64,000 bases of DNA from Pseudomonas sp. URMO17WK12:I2 (GTDB lineage Bacteria; Pseudomonadota; Gammaproteobacteria; Pseudomonadales; Pseudomonadaceae). The position numbers and the translations under genes were made by a program. Shown here piece by piece: positions 54,203 through 64,000 of this stretch; the stretch's first letter is position 1; each line of letters starts with the position of its first letter. The notes under the pieces are model-generated. The model had not been told where the DNA came from. It ran no database searches and worked only from the letters and a program-made list of their open reading frames with translations. Location: contig NZ_QKYW01000004.1 of NCBI RefSeq assembly GCF_003253735.1, positions 186,001 through 250,000 on the forward strand. The letters run 5' to 3'.

Positions 54203-56014
54203 TCAGGCTTCGACTTCGATCAGCACTTCGCCCGGGTTGACGCGGTCGCCCTTGGCCACGTGCACGGCCTTGACGGTACCGGCGATCGGCGCCTGCACTT
54301 CGGTTTCCATCTTCATCGCCTCGGTGATCAGCACCGCCTGGCCGGCCTTGACGGTGTCGCCCTCCTTGACCAGCACGTCGACGATATTGCCCGGCATGCT
54401 GGTGCTCACGTCGCCCGGCGCGCTGGCGCTGCGACGCTTGCTGCCGGTGCCACCGGCGACGTAGTCGTTGAGTGCCTCGAACACCACTTCCTCGGGCATG
54501 CCGTCGATGGACAGGTAGAAGTGCCGCTTGCCCTCGCCCTTCACGCCGACGCCGGTGATGTCCACGCGGTAGCTCTCGCCGTGCACGTCGATGATGAATT
54601 CGGTCGGCACGCCCGCTCCGCCCGCTGCGGCCACGCCAGTGCCATCGGGAATCGGCAGCAGGGCTTCGGGTTGCAGGGTGCCGGCCTCGCGCTCTTCGAG
54701 GAACTTGCGGCCGATGTCCGGGAACATGGCGAAGGTCAGCACGTCCTCCTCGGACTTGGCCAGATCGCCGATCTGTCCGCGCAGGTTGTCCATCTCCGGC
54801 TTGAGCAGGTCGGCCGGGCGCACGTCGATGACCTCTTCGCTGCCGATGGCCTGCTTGCGCAGCTGCTCGTTGACCTTACCCGGCGCCTGGCCGTAGCCGC
54901 CCTGCAGGTACAGCTTCACCTCGTTGGTGATGGTCTTGTAGCGCTCGCCGGCCAGCACGTTGAAGAACGCCTGGGTGCCGACGATCTGCGAGGTCGGCGT
55001 GACCAGCGGCGGGAAGCCAAGGTCTTCGCGCACCCGCGGGATCTCCGCCAGCACTTCGTTCATGCGGTTCAGCGCGCCCTGCTCCTTGAGCTGGTTGGCC
55101 AGGTTGGAAATCATCCCGCCCGGCACCTGGTTGACCTGCACGCGGGTGTCCACGGCGGTGAATTCGCTTTCGAACTGGTGGTACTTCTTGCGCACCGCGT
55201 GGAAGTACATGCCGATCTCCTGGATCAGCGACAGGTCCAGGCCGGTGTCGTATTCGCTGCCCTTGAGCGCGGCGACCATCGACTCGGTACCCGGGTGGCT
55301 GGTGCCCCAGGCGAAGCTGGAGATGGCCGTGTCGATATGGTCGGCGCCGGCCTCGATGGCCTTGAGCTGGCACATCGAACCCAGGCCGGCGGTGTCGTGG
55401 CTGTGGATAAATACCGGCAGGTCGATCTCGGCCTTCAGCGCCTTGACCAGATCGGCGGTGGCATAAGGCGTGAGCAGCCCGGCCATGTCCTTGATGGCGA
55501 TGGAGTCGATGCCCATGGCCTGCATGGCCTTGCCCTGGGCGACGAAGGCATCGACGGTGTGTACCGGGCTGGTGGTGTAGGCGATGGTGCCCTGGGCGTG
55601 CTTGCCGGCGGTCTTCACCGCTTCGATGGCAACGCGCAGGTTACGCACATCGTTCATGGCATCGAAGATGCGGAACACATCGATGCCGTTCTCTGCCGCC
55701 TTGGCAACGAATGCGCTGACCACGTCATCGCTGTAGTGGCGGTAGCCGAGCAGGTTCTGGCCGCGCAGGAGCATCTGCAGGCGGGTATTGGGCAATGCGG
55801 CACGCAATTGGCGCAGGCGCTCCCAAGGGTCTTCCTTGAGGAAACGCACGCAGGCGTCGAAGGTCGCGCCGCCCCAGACTTCCAGCGACCAGTAGCCGAC
55901 CTTGTCGAGCTTGTCGCAGATCGGCAGCATGTCTTCGGTGCGCATGCGGGTGGCCAGCAGGGACTGGTGAGCGTCGCGCAGGATGGTGTCGGTAACCGTG
56001 ATCTTTCTTGTCAT
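54203..56014 (-). CDS. oadA: Pyruvate carboxylase subunit B (carboxyltransferase/biotin carrier)
   Basis: The ATG at 56014 follows GAGGAACGCACC and gives 603 residues (MTRKITVTDTILRDAHQSLL). The carboxyltransferase TIM barrel (VTDTILRDAHQSLLATRMRT near residue 6; IHSHDTAGLGSM near 203; metal-binding carboxylated-lysine region AIKDMAG) is followed by a C-terminal biotinyl domain with ITEAMKMETEV near residue 570. With PycA it forms the two-subunit pyruvate carboxylase that replenishes oxaloacetate. It lies 10 bases beyond pycA. Annotation pipelines call it oadA although it is not a sodium pump here, as beta and gamma subunits are absent. Confidence 0.93.
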   Translation of the reverse strand: MTRKITVTDTILRDAHQSLLATRMRTEDMLPICDKLDKVGYWSLEVWGGATFDACVRFLKEDPWERLRQLRAALPNTRLQMLLRGQNLLGYRHYSDDVVSAFVAKAAENGIDVFRIFDAMNDVRNLRVAIEAVKTAGKHAQGTIAYTTSPVHTVDAFVAQGKAMQAMGIDSIAIKDMAGLLTPYATADLVKALKAEIDLPVFIHSHDTAGLGSMCQLKAIEAGADHIDTAISSFAWGTSHPGTESMVAALKGSEYDTGLDLSLIQEIGMYFHAVRKKYHQFESEFTAVDTRVQVNQVPGGMISNLANQLKEQGALNRMNEVLAEIPRVREDLGFPPLVTPTSQIVGTQAFFNVLAGERYKTITNEVKLYLQGGYGQAPGKVNEQLRKQAIGSEEVIDVRPADLLKPEMDNLRGQIGDLAKSEEDVLTFAMFPDIGRKFLEEREAGTLQPEALLPIPDGTGVAAAGGAGVPTEFIIDVHGESYRVDITGVGVKGEGKRHFYLSIDGMPEEVVFEALNDYVAGGTGSKRRSASAPGDVSTSMPGNIVDVLVKEGDTVKAGQAVLITEAMKMETEVQAPIAGTVKAVHVAKGDRVNPGEVLIEVEA

Positions 56015-56024
56015 GGTGCGTTCC

Positions 56025-57440
<1,416 letters not shown>

Positions 57441-57573
57441 GAGCCAGCATCCTCGATCACGTGAACAGGCAACCCATGAAGGGTCGAGATATGACCGGAT
57501 GACGCCATCCAAGCCTCTGTCCTAACCCTACGCCGCTGTAACAATTAACCAAAATCAATATTTGTTGGGTTCT

Positions 57574-57593
57574 GCATAAGTAAAAACTTATGC
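57574..57593. promoter_or_regulatory. LysR-type operator dyad between pycA and lysR
   Basis: GCATAAGT, AAAA and ACTTATGC form a perfect 8-base-arm palindrome. It overlaps the first in-frame ATG of the LysR gene (57590), so either it acts as a translation-start-embedded operator or the real start is further downstream. Confidence 0.6.
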
Positions 57594-58579
57594 TCTGCGA
57601 ACAACAAACCACCCCAGTGGTGAATAAAATTCGTAAGTCATTGTTACGCATAACCTTTCGCCAGCTTCAGGTGTTCCGCTCGGTGTGCGATCACCGCTCC
57701 TATAGCCGCGCGGCCGAGGAAATGGCCCTGACCCAGCCCGCGGTGAGCCTGCAGATTCGCCAGCTCGAAGAGCTGCTCGATCAGCCACTGTTCGATTACG
57801 TCGGCAAAAAGCTCTACCTCACCGAGGCGGCCGAAGCCCTGCAGCGCGCCAGCGAAGATATCTTCGGGCGCCTGGAAAGCCTGGACATGCAGTTGGCCGA
57901 CCTCAAGGGCTCCCTGCAAGGGCAGCTGAGCCTGGCCATCGAATCCAGCGCCAAGTACTTCATGCCGCACCTGTTCGCCGCCTTTCGCCGCGAGCACCCG
58001 GAAGTCAGCCTGCAACTCACCGTGGTCAATCACACCCAGGCGGTCAGGCGGCTGAGCGCCAACCGCGACGACCTGCTGATCATGTCGCAGGTGCCGGCGG
58101 ACATGTCCCTGGAGTTCCTGCCCTTCCTCAACAACCCGATCATCGCCGTGGCGCCGCCGGATCACCCGTTGTGCGAGGCGCATTCATTGCAGCTACAGGA
58201 TCTCTGCGACTGGCCACTGCTGGTGCGCGAGCGCGGCTCGGGTACGCGGCGAGCGTGTGAGGAGTTCTGCCATCAGAAACGCGCACATTTCGCCCAGCTG
58301 CAGGAAGTGGGCTCCATGGAGGGGCAACGCGAAGGGGTGATCGCCGGCCTGGGCCTGGCACTGATACCGCGCCATGCGGTGCGCCGCGAGCTGCAACTGG
58401 GCGTGCTGAGGGAGCTGCCGGTACTCGAGCTGCCGCTGCTACGCAGCTGGTGTGTGGTGCACCCACGAGGTAAATACCTGTCGCCGGTGGCCCAGGCGTT
58501 CTTCAACTTCGTGCGTGACCAACGCAAGCAGATCGGCGCGCTGGCCGAGCAGTTCAGTGGCGCAAGCAATTCACTGTAA
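57590..58579 (+). CDS. LysR-family regulator divergent from pycA-oadA
   Basis: The coordinates use the first ATG (329 residues), but it lies inside a palindrome and has no ribosome site; GTG codons at 57617 and 57620 (giving VNKIRKSLLRITFRQLQVFR) may be the true start. The N-terminal HTH is plain (SYSRAAEEMALTQPAVSLQI), followed by the LysR substrate domain (LAIESSAKYFMPHLFAAFRR). This is the familiar LysR neighbour of pycA in Pseudomonas and probably regulates that operon. The effector is unknown. Confidence 0.88.
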   Translation: MLCEQQTTPVVNKIRKSLLRITFRQLQVFRSVCDHRSYSRAAEEMALTQPAVSLQIRQLEELLDQPLFDYVGKKLYLTEAAEALQRASEDIFGRLESLDMQLADLKGSLQGQLSLAIESSAKYFMPHLFAAFRREHPEVSLQLTVVNHTQAVRRLSANRDDLLIMSQVPADMSLEFLPFLNNPIIAVAPPDHPLCEAHSLQLQDLCDWPLLVRERGSGTRRACEEFCHQKRAHFAQLQEVGSMEGQREGVIAGLGLALIPRHAVRRELQLGVLRELPVLELPLLRSWCVVHPRGKYLSPVAQAFFNFVRDQRKQIGALAEQFSGASNSL

Positions 58580-58626
58580 TGGTTTCGTATATCATATCCA
58601 AAAGCCTCTTCTAACAGGTGCACCAC

Positions 58627-59298
58627 GTGCCATTACCGCCCCTGAATGCCCCGAACCTGGGCATTACCCCGTCTGCCTCCGAGGTGATCACCAAGCACCT
58701 GCGCGACGCCATCGTCGCCGGGCATTTCGCCGAAGACGAGCCAGTGCGCCAGGACGATATCGCCAAGCTGTTCAACGTCAGCAAGATTCCCGTGCGCGAA
58801 GCGCTCAAGCGCCTGGAGGCCGAAGGGCTGGTGGTGTTCCAGCGCAACAAGGGCGCGGTGGTCACGCGCATCTCCGAGCCGGACCTGGCGCAGATGTTCG
58901 AGGTGCGCATCCTGCTCGAAGACAAGGTGCTGCGCCTGGCGATTCCCAATATGAACGAAGCCACCTTCGCCCGTGCCGAGCGCATCTGCGAGGAGTTCAT
59001 CGGCGAAGACGATGTCGGCCGCTGGGCCGAGCTCAACTGGGAGCTGCATGCCTGCCTGTACGAGCCGGCGCAGCGGCCATTTCTGGTCAGCCTGATCCGC
59101 TCCATCCACGACAAACTGGAACGCTACCTGCGCATGCAGATGAGCCTGTCCGAGGGCAAGGATCTCGCCGATCACGAGCACCGCGAAATCCTCGCAGCCT
59201 GCCGCGCCCGCGACATTGAGCGCGCCGCCAGGCTACTCGAAGAGCACATCACGGGGGTCTGCCGCAGCCTGTTCGAGCAGTTGCCTGGGCATCGCTGA
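58627..59298 (+). CDS. GntR-family regulator, FadR/FCD subgroup
   Basis: I choose the GTG at 58627 (VPLPPLNAPNLGITPSASEV), which follows AACAGGTGCACCAC; a GTG at 58618 adds MHH. The 223-residue protein has a winged HTH (VRQDDIAKLFNVSKIPVREA, then LKRLEAEGLVVFQRNKGAVV) and an all-helical FCD ligand domain with the metal-site histidines in NWELHACLY and ADHEHREILAA. Regulated genes are unknown; the neighbours are a LysR gene and REP sequences. Confidence 0.88.
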   Translation: MPLPPLNAPNLGITPSASEVITKHLRDAIVAGHFAEDEPVRQDDIAKLFNVSKIPVREALKRLEAEGLVVFQRNKGAVVTRISEPDLAQMFEVRILLEDKVLRLAIPNMNEATFARAERICEEFIGEDDVGRWAELNWELHACLYEPAQRPFLVSLIRSIHDKLERYLRMQMSLSEGKDLADHEHREILAACRARDIERAARLLEEHITGVCRSLFEQLPGHR

Positions 59299-59330
59299 AT
59301 CGGCTGTCGGTGCGGTCACTTGTCTGGGAT

Positions 59331-59380
59331 GTGGGAGCGCGCCATGCGCGCGAAAAATCGCGGGCATGGCCCGCTCCCAC
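59331..59380. repeat. REP pair 1 between GntR gene and L,D-transpeptidase gene
   Basis: GTGGGAGCGCGCCATGCGCG faces CGGGCATGGCCCGCTCCCAC across an AAAAATCG centre, in a convergent gap. Confidence 0.75.
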
Positions 59381-59497
59381 TGACACGGCTTATCGCTAGG
59401 ACAGTGAACTCATCCTAGATACAGATTTCTAGGCGAGCACATCGCGGTCTGTTGGGCATCGACCTGCGGCGCTGAACCCAAGCTGGAACACAGACCT

Positions 59498-59545
59498 GTG
59501 GGAGCGCGCCATGCGCGCGACAATCGCAGGCATGGCCTTCTCTCA
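59498..59545. repeat. REP pair 2 between GntR gene and L,D-transpeptidase gene
   Basis: TGTGGGAGCGCGCCATGCGC at 59498-59517 is followed by a degenerate partner (GGCATGGCCTTCTCTCACA). It is the second unit in the same 277-bp gap, which otherwise holds nothing I can name. Confidence 0.6.
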
Positions 59546-59576
59546 CAGGGAATACACCAAGGCGGACTTATCCACC

Positions 59577-61190
59577 CTAGATGCGGTTCGACGCCTCCAG
59601 CGCCTTGAGCAAACGGGCGTCATGGCCGTAGATATCCGGGCGGAACTGCACCTGGCCATCGGCGCCGACCTGGGCCGTCCAGTAGGCCATGAGGATCGGC
59701 ACCGGCTGCGGCAAGTCGGCGCGCAGGGTGTTGCCGCTTTCCCACTGCCTGGCGATACGTGCGCGCTCGCCTGGGCTGGCGCCGGCGAGCAGTTGGTCGA
59801 CCAGTTCGGTGACCCGCTCGATACGTACACAGCCCGAGCTGAACAACCGCGGCAGGTTATCGAACAGGCGCTGGCTGGGCGTATCGTGCAGGTACACCGA
59901 GAAGGGATTGGGGAAACGGATCGCCACCTTGCCCAGCGGGCTATGAGCGCCGGCAGACTGGCGGATCATCACCCGACCGGGGCGCTCCCAGTCGACGCCA
60001 CGCGGGTCCACCGGGTTGCCGTCGTAATCGATCACCTGCATATGGTTGGCGGCCAGATAACCTGCCGCGTCACGGCGTAGCTCGGGTAGTTTGTCTTCCT
60101 TCAGGATGGTCGGCGGAATGGTCCAGGTCGGGTTGAGCGTCAGGTGGGTGATGCGCGAGCGCAGCAGCGGCGTCGGCCGGGCCGGGCGACCGACCTGGGT
60201 GCGCGCCTGCCAGGCGACGGCGTGGTCACGCAGGAACACCACCTCGGCGCCCGCCACGTCGATCAGCACGCTGGTCGGCTCGATCTCGTGGGACAGCCAG
60301 CGCAGACGTTCCAGATTGATGCGGATCTGATCCATGCGCTCGCTGGCCGAACGGTTCAACTCGGCCAGGGTGCCGGGGCCGACCACGCCATCGGGCTTGA
60401 GCAGGTGATTGCGCTGGAACGCCTTGACCGCCTCGACCAGCGCCGTGGAGTACACCGAGCCTTGCTCGGCGACCAGTGCCGGCGCGCCCTGGGACAGATC
60501 ACCATGCAGTTGCAGTCGTTGCTCAAGCAAGGGCACCCGGCCATCCACGGCGCCAGGCTTGAGCAGCGTGCCGCCGGGAATCGCCAGCCACTGCGGCAGT
60601 TCCTGGCGCCGCAGTTCGGCGTAGCGCTGGCGCAATTGCTGGTAGGGGCCGAAATCCGGCCGTGCCTGCTCGAAGGCCTGCGCCGGATCACTCAGCCCGG
60701 CCTGGGCAATCGCCAACAGCGGCGCCTGGCTCTGCTGCACGGCCATGCTCTCCGGCTCCCACAGTGGCTCCACCTTGGCCTGCTCCAGGCGCCCGTAGGT
60801 CAGATCGCGCAAGGCCTGCAGATACGCCGTGGTGGCGAGCACCTCGACGCAGGCCTCGAGACGTGGCGACGGCTCGTCGACCGCCGCCAGTTCGCGCAGC
60901 GGCTCGAGATGGTAGGCACGCGGCTCTAGGCCATCGTCAGCCAGCGCTTCCAGTTGGGCAAACAACACGGGTAGGTTCTGCTTGTTCCACGCCGGCTGCG
61001 CGCCGCGCAGCAGATAGAACGGCCCGAGCCATTCGCGATCCTTGGCAGACAGCTCAAGCGCCGGCGTGACACAGCTCAGCGCGGGCTCGGCGAGCTGTTC
61101 CTGAAGCGGGCTGGGCGGCGGGACATCGGCCAGCGCCAGGGGTGCCGCAAGGGCCAGCGCCCAGGCAGCGGTTGCAGAGGGAGAAAACAA
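59577..61190 (-). CDS. L,D-transpeptidase, YcbB/LdtD type
   Basis: I place the start at the TTG at 61190: GGAGCGGCACC precedes it and it yields a signal peptide (LFSPSATAAWALALAAPLALA); an ATG at 61250 gives an odd N-terminus. The 537-residue protein has a peptidoglycan-binding helix region (AVKAFQRNHLLKPDGVVGPG) and a YkuD domain whose catalytic cysteine is in FSSGCVRIERV, with the VYLHDTPSQ histidine. It makes 3-3 cross-links in peptidoglycan in the periplasm. It is divergent from a second L,D-transpeptidase gene. Confidence 0.9.
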   Translation of the reverse strand: MFSPSATAAWALALAAPLALADVPPPSPLQEQLAEPALSCVTPALELSAKDREWLGPFYLLRGAQPAWNKQNLPVLFAQLEALADDGLEPRAYHLEPLRELAAVDEPSPRLEACVEVLATTAYLQALRDLTYGRLEQAKVEPLWEPESMAVQQSQAPLLAIAQAGLSDPAQAFEQARPDFGPYQQLRQRYAELRRQELPQWLAIPGGTLLKPGAVDGRVPLLEQRLQLHGDLSQGAPALVAEQGSVYSTALVEAVKAFQRNHLLKPDGVVGPGTLAELNRSASERMDQIRINLERLRWLSHEIEPTSVLIDVAGAEVVFLRDHAVAWQARTQVGRPARPTPLLRSRITHLTLNPTWTIPPTILKEDKLPELRRDAAGYLAANHMQVIDYDGNPVDPRGVDWERPGRVMIRQSAGAHSPLGKVAIRFPNPFSVYLHDTPSQRLFDNLPRLFSSGCVRIERVTELVDQLLAGASPGERARIARQWESGNTLRADLPQPVPILMAYWTAQVGADGQVQFRPDIYGHDARLLKALEASNRI

Positions 61191-61343
61191 GGTGCCGCTC
61201 CAATTTACGACAGAGTGAATGACAGCCCGTCGGAATGGCCCGCGGGACAAGGGAACTCGGCTGCTAGAATCGCGGGCTTTGTTGTGCCCGCATCGCCTGG
61301 CGAAGGCGCGCGCCCATCGATGGCCGAAGCTCAGAGACTTGAA

Positions 61344-62057
61344 ATGATGACCACGATTCAGCGAATTTGCTTAGCCTTTCTTTGCCTGGCATTACCCGTT
61401 CCGTCCGTGATGGCTGCCACCCTGGCACCCGATCCTTTGCTGGAGGGGCTGTCTGCACAAGCCCCGGCGCTCGATCGCAAGGTTCTCAATCACGCCCTCG
61501 ACGCGATGCGCTGCGCCATCAACAATGGTGCTGTACCTGCCCAGCGCCTGGCCGTGATCGACTTCTCCAAAGCTTCCAGCGAACGCCGCCTGTGGATCTT
61601 CGACCTGACCAGCAAGCGCGTGCTGCTGCACGATCTGGTCGCCCATGGCCAACAGTCCGGCGACAACTTCGCCACGCGCTTTTCCAACCGTGAAGGCAGC
61701 CACCAATCCAGCATCGGCCTGTTCCGCACCAGCGAAAGCTATACCGGCAAACACGGTTACTCGCTGCGCATGGACGGCCTGGAGCCCGGTTTCAACGACC
61801 TCGCTCGCCAGCGCGCCATCGTCATCCATCCCGCCGACTACGTAAACCCGGCCTGGATCAAGACCCAGGGCCGCATCGGTCGCAGCCAGGGCTGCCCGGC
61901 AGTACGTCCGGAGGTCGCACGCATGGTGGTGGACAGCCTCAAGGGCGGCCAATTCATGTTTTCCTATTACCCGGACAAACGCTGGCTACAGGCCTCGGCG
62001 TTCATCAATTGCAAGCCGGCCCTGGTCGCCGGGATCGTCAGCGCCAAAGAGGGCTAA
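61344..62057 (+). CDS. Small L,D-transpeptidase-family protein (YkuD_2 type)
   Basis: ATG 61344 (or 61347) begins MMTTIQRICLAFLCLALPVP, a signal peptide. The 237-residue protein has AVIDFSKASSERRLWIFDL near residue 65 and the catalytic-type block TQGRIGRSQGCPAVRPEVAR near 173-195, with a cysteine and IVIHPADYVN upstream. These are the motifs of the 'murein L,D-transpeptidase catalytic domain' PF13645 family. It lies 153 bases from the divergent YcbB-type gene, which makes a shared cell-wall role likely. The exact activity is untested. Confidence 0.85.
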   Translation: MMTTIQRICLAFLCLALPVPSVMAATLAPDPLLEGLSAQAPALDRKVLNHALDAMRCAINNGAVPAQRLAVIDFSKASSERRLWIFDLTSKRVLLHDLVAHGQQSGDNFATRFSNREGSHQSSIGLFRTSESYTGKHGYSLRMDGLEPGFNDLARQRAIVIHPADYVNPAWIKTQGRIGRSQGCPAVRPEVARMVVDSLKGGQFMFSYYPDKRWLQASAFINCKPALVAGIVSAKEG

Positions 62058-62250
62058 GGCGCGGCGCGGTAACCTGGCCAGTTGGCGGGCTTCAGCCTAT
62101 CGAGCCTGGGTAGATGAGCCCATCCAGGACCTGAGACCGACCTGAGGCACTATGCCGATTTCGTCATCGTGCCGGCGCAAATCCTTCAAGCCGTCTGGCC
62201 TGCCTCGCGTCACCCTGTAGCCATTCAATCGGCATACAGGCGCAGCGCCC

Positions 62251-63183
62251 ATGAAACGCATCGAAGTGATCGACTCCCATACCGGCGGCGAGCCGACCCG
62301 GCTGGTGGTCAGCGGCTTTCCCGATCTCGGCACGGGCAGCATGGCCGAGCGCAAACAGCTGCTGGCCAGTAAGCACGATGCCTGGCGCGCCGCCTGCATT
62401 CTCGAACCGCGCGGCAATGATGTGCTGGTCGGCGCCCTGCTCTGCGAGCCGGTCGACCCCAGCGCCTGTGCCGGTGTGATCTTCTTCAACAACACCGGCT
62501 ACCTCGGCATGTGCGGGCACGGCACCATCGGCCTGGTGGTATCGCTGGCCCATATGGGCCGCATTGGCGCTGGCGTGCACAAGATCGAAACGCCGGTGGG
62601 CACGGTCGAGGCGACCCTGCATGAAGATCGTTCGGTCAGCGTGCGCAATGTGCCGTCCTATCGTTACCGCCAGGCCGTCGAACTGCAGGTGCCGGGCTAC
62701 GGCCTGGTGCAGGGCGATATCGCCTGGGGCGGCAACTGGTTCTTCCTGATCGCCGACCACGGCCAGCGCATCGTCGGCGACAACGTCGAAGCCCTTACCG
62801 CCTACACCTATGCCGTTCAGAAGGCGCTGGAAGACCAGGGCGTTCGTGGCGAGGACGGCGGCCTGATCGACCATATCGAGCTGTTTGCGGATGACGATCA
62901 GGCGGACAGCCGCAATTTTGTCCTTTGCCCCGGCAAGGCCTACGACCGCTCCCCTTGCGGCACCGGCACCAGCGCCAAGCTGGCCTGCCTGGCCGCCGAC
63001 GGCAAGCTGCAACCCGGACAGATCTGGCGCCAGGCCAGCGTGATCGGCAGCCTGTTCGAAGGCTCGTACCAGTGGCAGGGTGACAAGGTGATCCCGACCA
63101 TCCGCGGGCGCGCCAATATCAGCGCCGAAGCCACCCTGCTGCTCGAACAGGACGATCCGTTCGCCTGGGGCATCCGCCCGTGA
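62251..63183 (+). CDS. lhpA: 4-hydroxyproline 2-epimerase
   Basis: The 310-residue protein has the two catalytic cysteines of the proline racemase family: [11 protein letters not shown] at residue 90 and [17 protein letters not shown] near 236. The start [17 protein letters not shown] and the [12 protein letters not shown] region also match. The MCGHGTIG rather than SCGHGS form favours 4-hydroxyproline 2-epimerase over trans-3-hydroxyproline dehydratase. It converts trans-4-hydroxy-L-proline to cis-4-hydroxy-D-proline. ATG 62251 is preceded by GGCGCAGCGCCC; the next gene starts in a 4-base overlap. Confidence 0.92.
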   Translation: MKRIEVIDSHTGGEPTRLVVSGFPDLGTGSMAERKQLLASKHDAWRAACILEPRGNDVLVGALLCEPVDPSACAGVIFFNNTGYLGMCGHGTIGLVVSLAHMGRIGAGVHKIETPVGTVEATLHEDRSVSVRNVPSYRYRQAVELQVPGYGLVQGDIAWGGNWFFLIADHGQRIVGDNVEALTAYTYAVQKALEDQGVRGEDGGLIDHIELFADDDQADSRNFVLCPGKAYDRSPCGTGTSAKLACLAADGKLQPGQIWRQASVIGSLFEGSYQWQGDKVIPTIRGRANISAEATLLLEQDDPFAWGIRP

Positions 63184-64000
63184 GCCCACTGCGGGTCGCC
63201 GATGTGATCGTCATCGGCGCCGGCATCATCGGCGCCGCCTGCGCCCGCGAACTGGCCCGCCGTGGCCAGCAGGTACTGGTCATCGATGCCGGCCTGCGGG
63301 GTGCTACCTCCGCCGGCATGGGCCACTTGCTGGTGCTCGACGACAACCAGGCCGAACTGGATATCAGCCGCTATTCGCTGAGCCGCTGGCGTGAGCTGGG
63401 CCCGCAATTGCCGGACGACTGCGCGTATCGCAACAACGGCACCCTGTGGTTGGCCGCCAACGAAGAAGAGCTGGCGGCGGCAGAAGCCAAGAGCGGCAAC
63501 CTGCGCGCCGAGGGAATACGCTGCGAGATGGTGCCCGGCCACGCGTTGCAGGCCATGGAACCGATCCTGCGCGACGGCTTGCACGGCGCCCTGCGCCTGC
63601 CCGACGACGGCATTCTCTACGCACCGAACACTGCACGCTGGATGCTCGACAACCCGCGCATCACCGGGCGGCGCGCCAAGGTCACGGAGCTGGACGGCAA
63701 CCGCGTGCGCCTCGAAGACGGCAGTTGGCTAGGCGCCGATGCCGTGGTGCTCGCCAACGGTATTCAAGCCGTGGAGCTCTGCCCGGAGCTGCCCATCGCG
63801 GCGAAGAAGGGCCACCTGCTGATCACCGACCGCTACCCGCACCCGGTCACCCACACCATCACCGAGCTGAGCTACCTGACCAGCGTGCACAACAGCAGTG
63901 GCGCCTCGGTGGCCTGCAACATCCAGCCGCGGCCGACCGGCCAGCTGTTCATCGGCACCTCGCGGCAGTTCGACACCCTCGACCCTGAGGTCGACGGCTG
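63180..64000 (+). CDS. lhpB: FAD-dependent D-hydroxyproline dehydrogenase, 3' truncated by the window
   Basis: The GTG at 63180 overlaps the epimerase stop (GTGA), and 273 codons are open to the end of the window. The N-terminus has the dinucleotide-binding fold [22 protein letters not shown], represented as [18 protein letters not shown], then [20 protein letters not shown] and the DAO-type [12 protein letters not shown] segment. It follows the epimerase as in the P. putida/aeruginosa hydroxyproline pathway, where the product oxidises cis-4-hydroxy-D-proline. The C-terminal part lies outside the window. Confidence 0.88.
   Translation, partial: MSPLRVADVIVIGAGIIGAACARELARRGQQVLVIDAGLRGATSAGMGHLLVLDDNQAELDISRYSLSRWRELGPQLPDDCAYRNNGTLWLAANEEELAAAEAKSGNLRAEGIRCEMVPGHALQAMEPILRDGLHGALRLPDDGILYAPNTARWMLDNPRITGRRAKVTELDGNRVRLEDGSWLGADAVVLANGIQAVELCPELPIAAKKGHLLITDRYPHPVTHTITELSYLTSVHNSSGASVACNIQPRPTGQLFIGTSRQFDTLDPEVDG

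Noticed and set aside
62097..62250. Possible gene remnant between the L,D-transpeptidase and hydroxyproline epimerase genes
   Set aside because: A minus-strand frame continues here from the epimerase antisense strand, but no domain or homologous segment could be recognised.

Overview
The window is a high-GC (roughly two-thirds G+C) gammaproteobacterial chromosome segment that reads as Pseudomonas in the broad sense. The evidence is gene content and order rather than any rRNA marker: prlC-yheV, purEK beside an adhA-type alcohol dehydrogenase, an acidic amino-acid ABC operon followed by ggt and the AauS/AauR two-component system, a lysR/aspA divergent pair, two-subunit pyruvate carboxylase (pycA-oadA) with a divergent LysR gene, and many 'GTGGGAGCGGGCCATGCCCGCGA'-type REP palindromes. 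No tRNA, rRNA, CRISPR, prophage or complete insertion sequence was seen. Genes are densely packed, with many 4-base ATGA-type overlaps.

Layout. 1-5.4 kb: end of an outer-membrane transporter-like gene, a DUF2388 protein, a bile-acid:sodium-symporter-like permease with a divergent AraC regulator, a DUF1835 protein, a periplasmic protein and yheV-prlC. 7.5-12 kb: gamma-carbonic-anhydrase-like protein, a RES-Xre toxin-antitoxin pair with a likely operator, a GNAT acetyltransferase, a sarcosine/N-methyltryptophan oxidase-like flavoenzyme and an HD hydrolase. 12.3-22.4 kb: an orphan type VI secretion island: VgrG with 48-bp tandem repeats, three loading/adaptor-type genes (DUF6484, DUF2169, a ketosynthase-like protein lacking its catalytic residues), a PAAR-like/GHH nuclease effector with a beta-propeller-like candidate immunity protein, a HEAT-repeat TIGR02270 protein, and a second candidate pair made of a DUF6795 protein and a class 3 lipase. 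No T6SS structural genes are present, so the island must use an apparatus encoded elsewhere. 22.4-26.2 kb: DUF3299 protein, YeaQ-type membrane protein, purEK, adhP.

26.3-45.8 kb is an amino-acid acquisition and catabolism region: the aatJQMP (gltIJKL) glutamate/aspartate importer with a near-consensus sigma-54 promoter and two upstream dyads of the published AauR type, ggt, aauS-aauR, lysR/aspA, two tandemly duplicated substrate-binding proteins, an HTH regulator, an AgcS Na+/alanine-glycine symporter, type I asparaginase, a lipoprotein and glutaminase. These would take up Glu/Asp/Gln/Asn or glutathione-derived peptides, deamidate them and feed fumarate and 2-oxoglutarate into central metabolism. 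45.9-54.2 kb: homocysteine S-methyltransferase divergent from a substrate-binding/permease pair lacking its own ATPase, a second AgcS symporter, a lipoprotein hydrolase, a YeeE/YedE transporter and an 870-bp non-coding stretch holding a repeated-element-like structure. 54.2-64 kb: pyruvate carboxylase operon and its LysR neighbour, a GntR/FadR regulator, two divergent L,D-transpeptidases, and the start of a hydroxyproline catabolic operon (4-hydroxyproline 2-epimerase plus a D-hydroxyproline dehydrogenase cut by the window end).

All function calls are from reading protein sequence by eye; family names and comparisons with P. aeruginosa are from memory and unverified by search.
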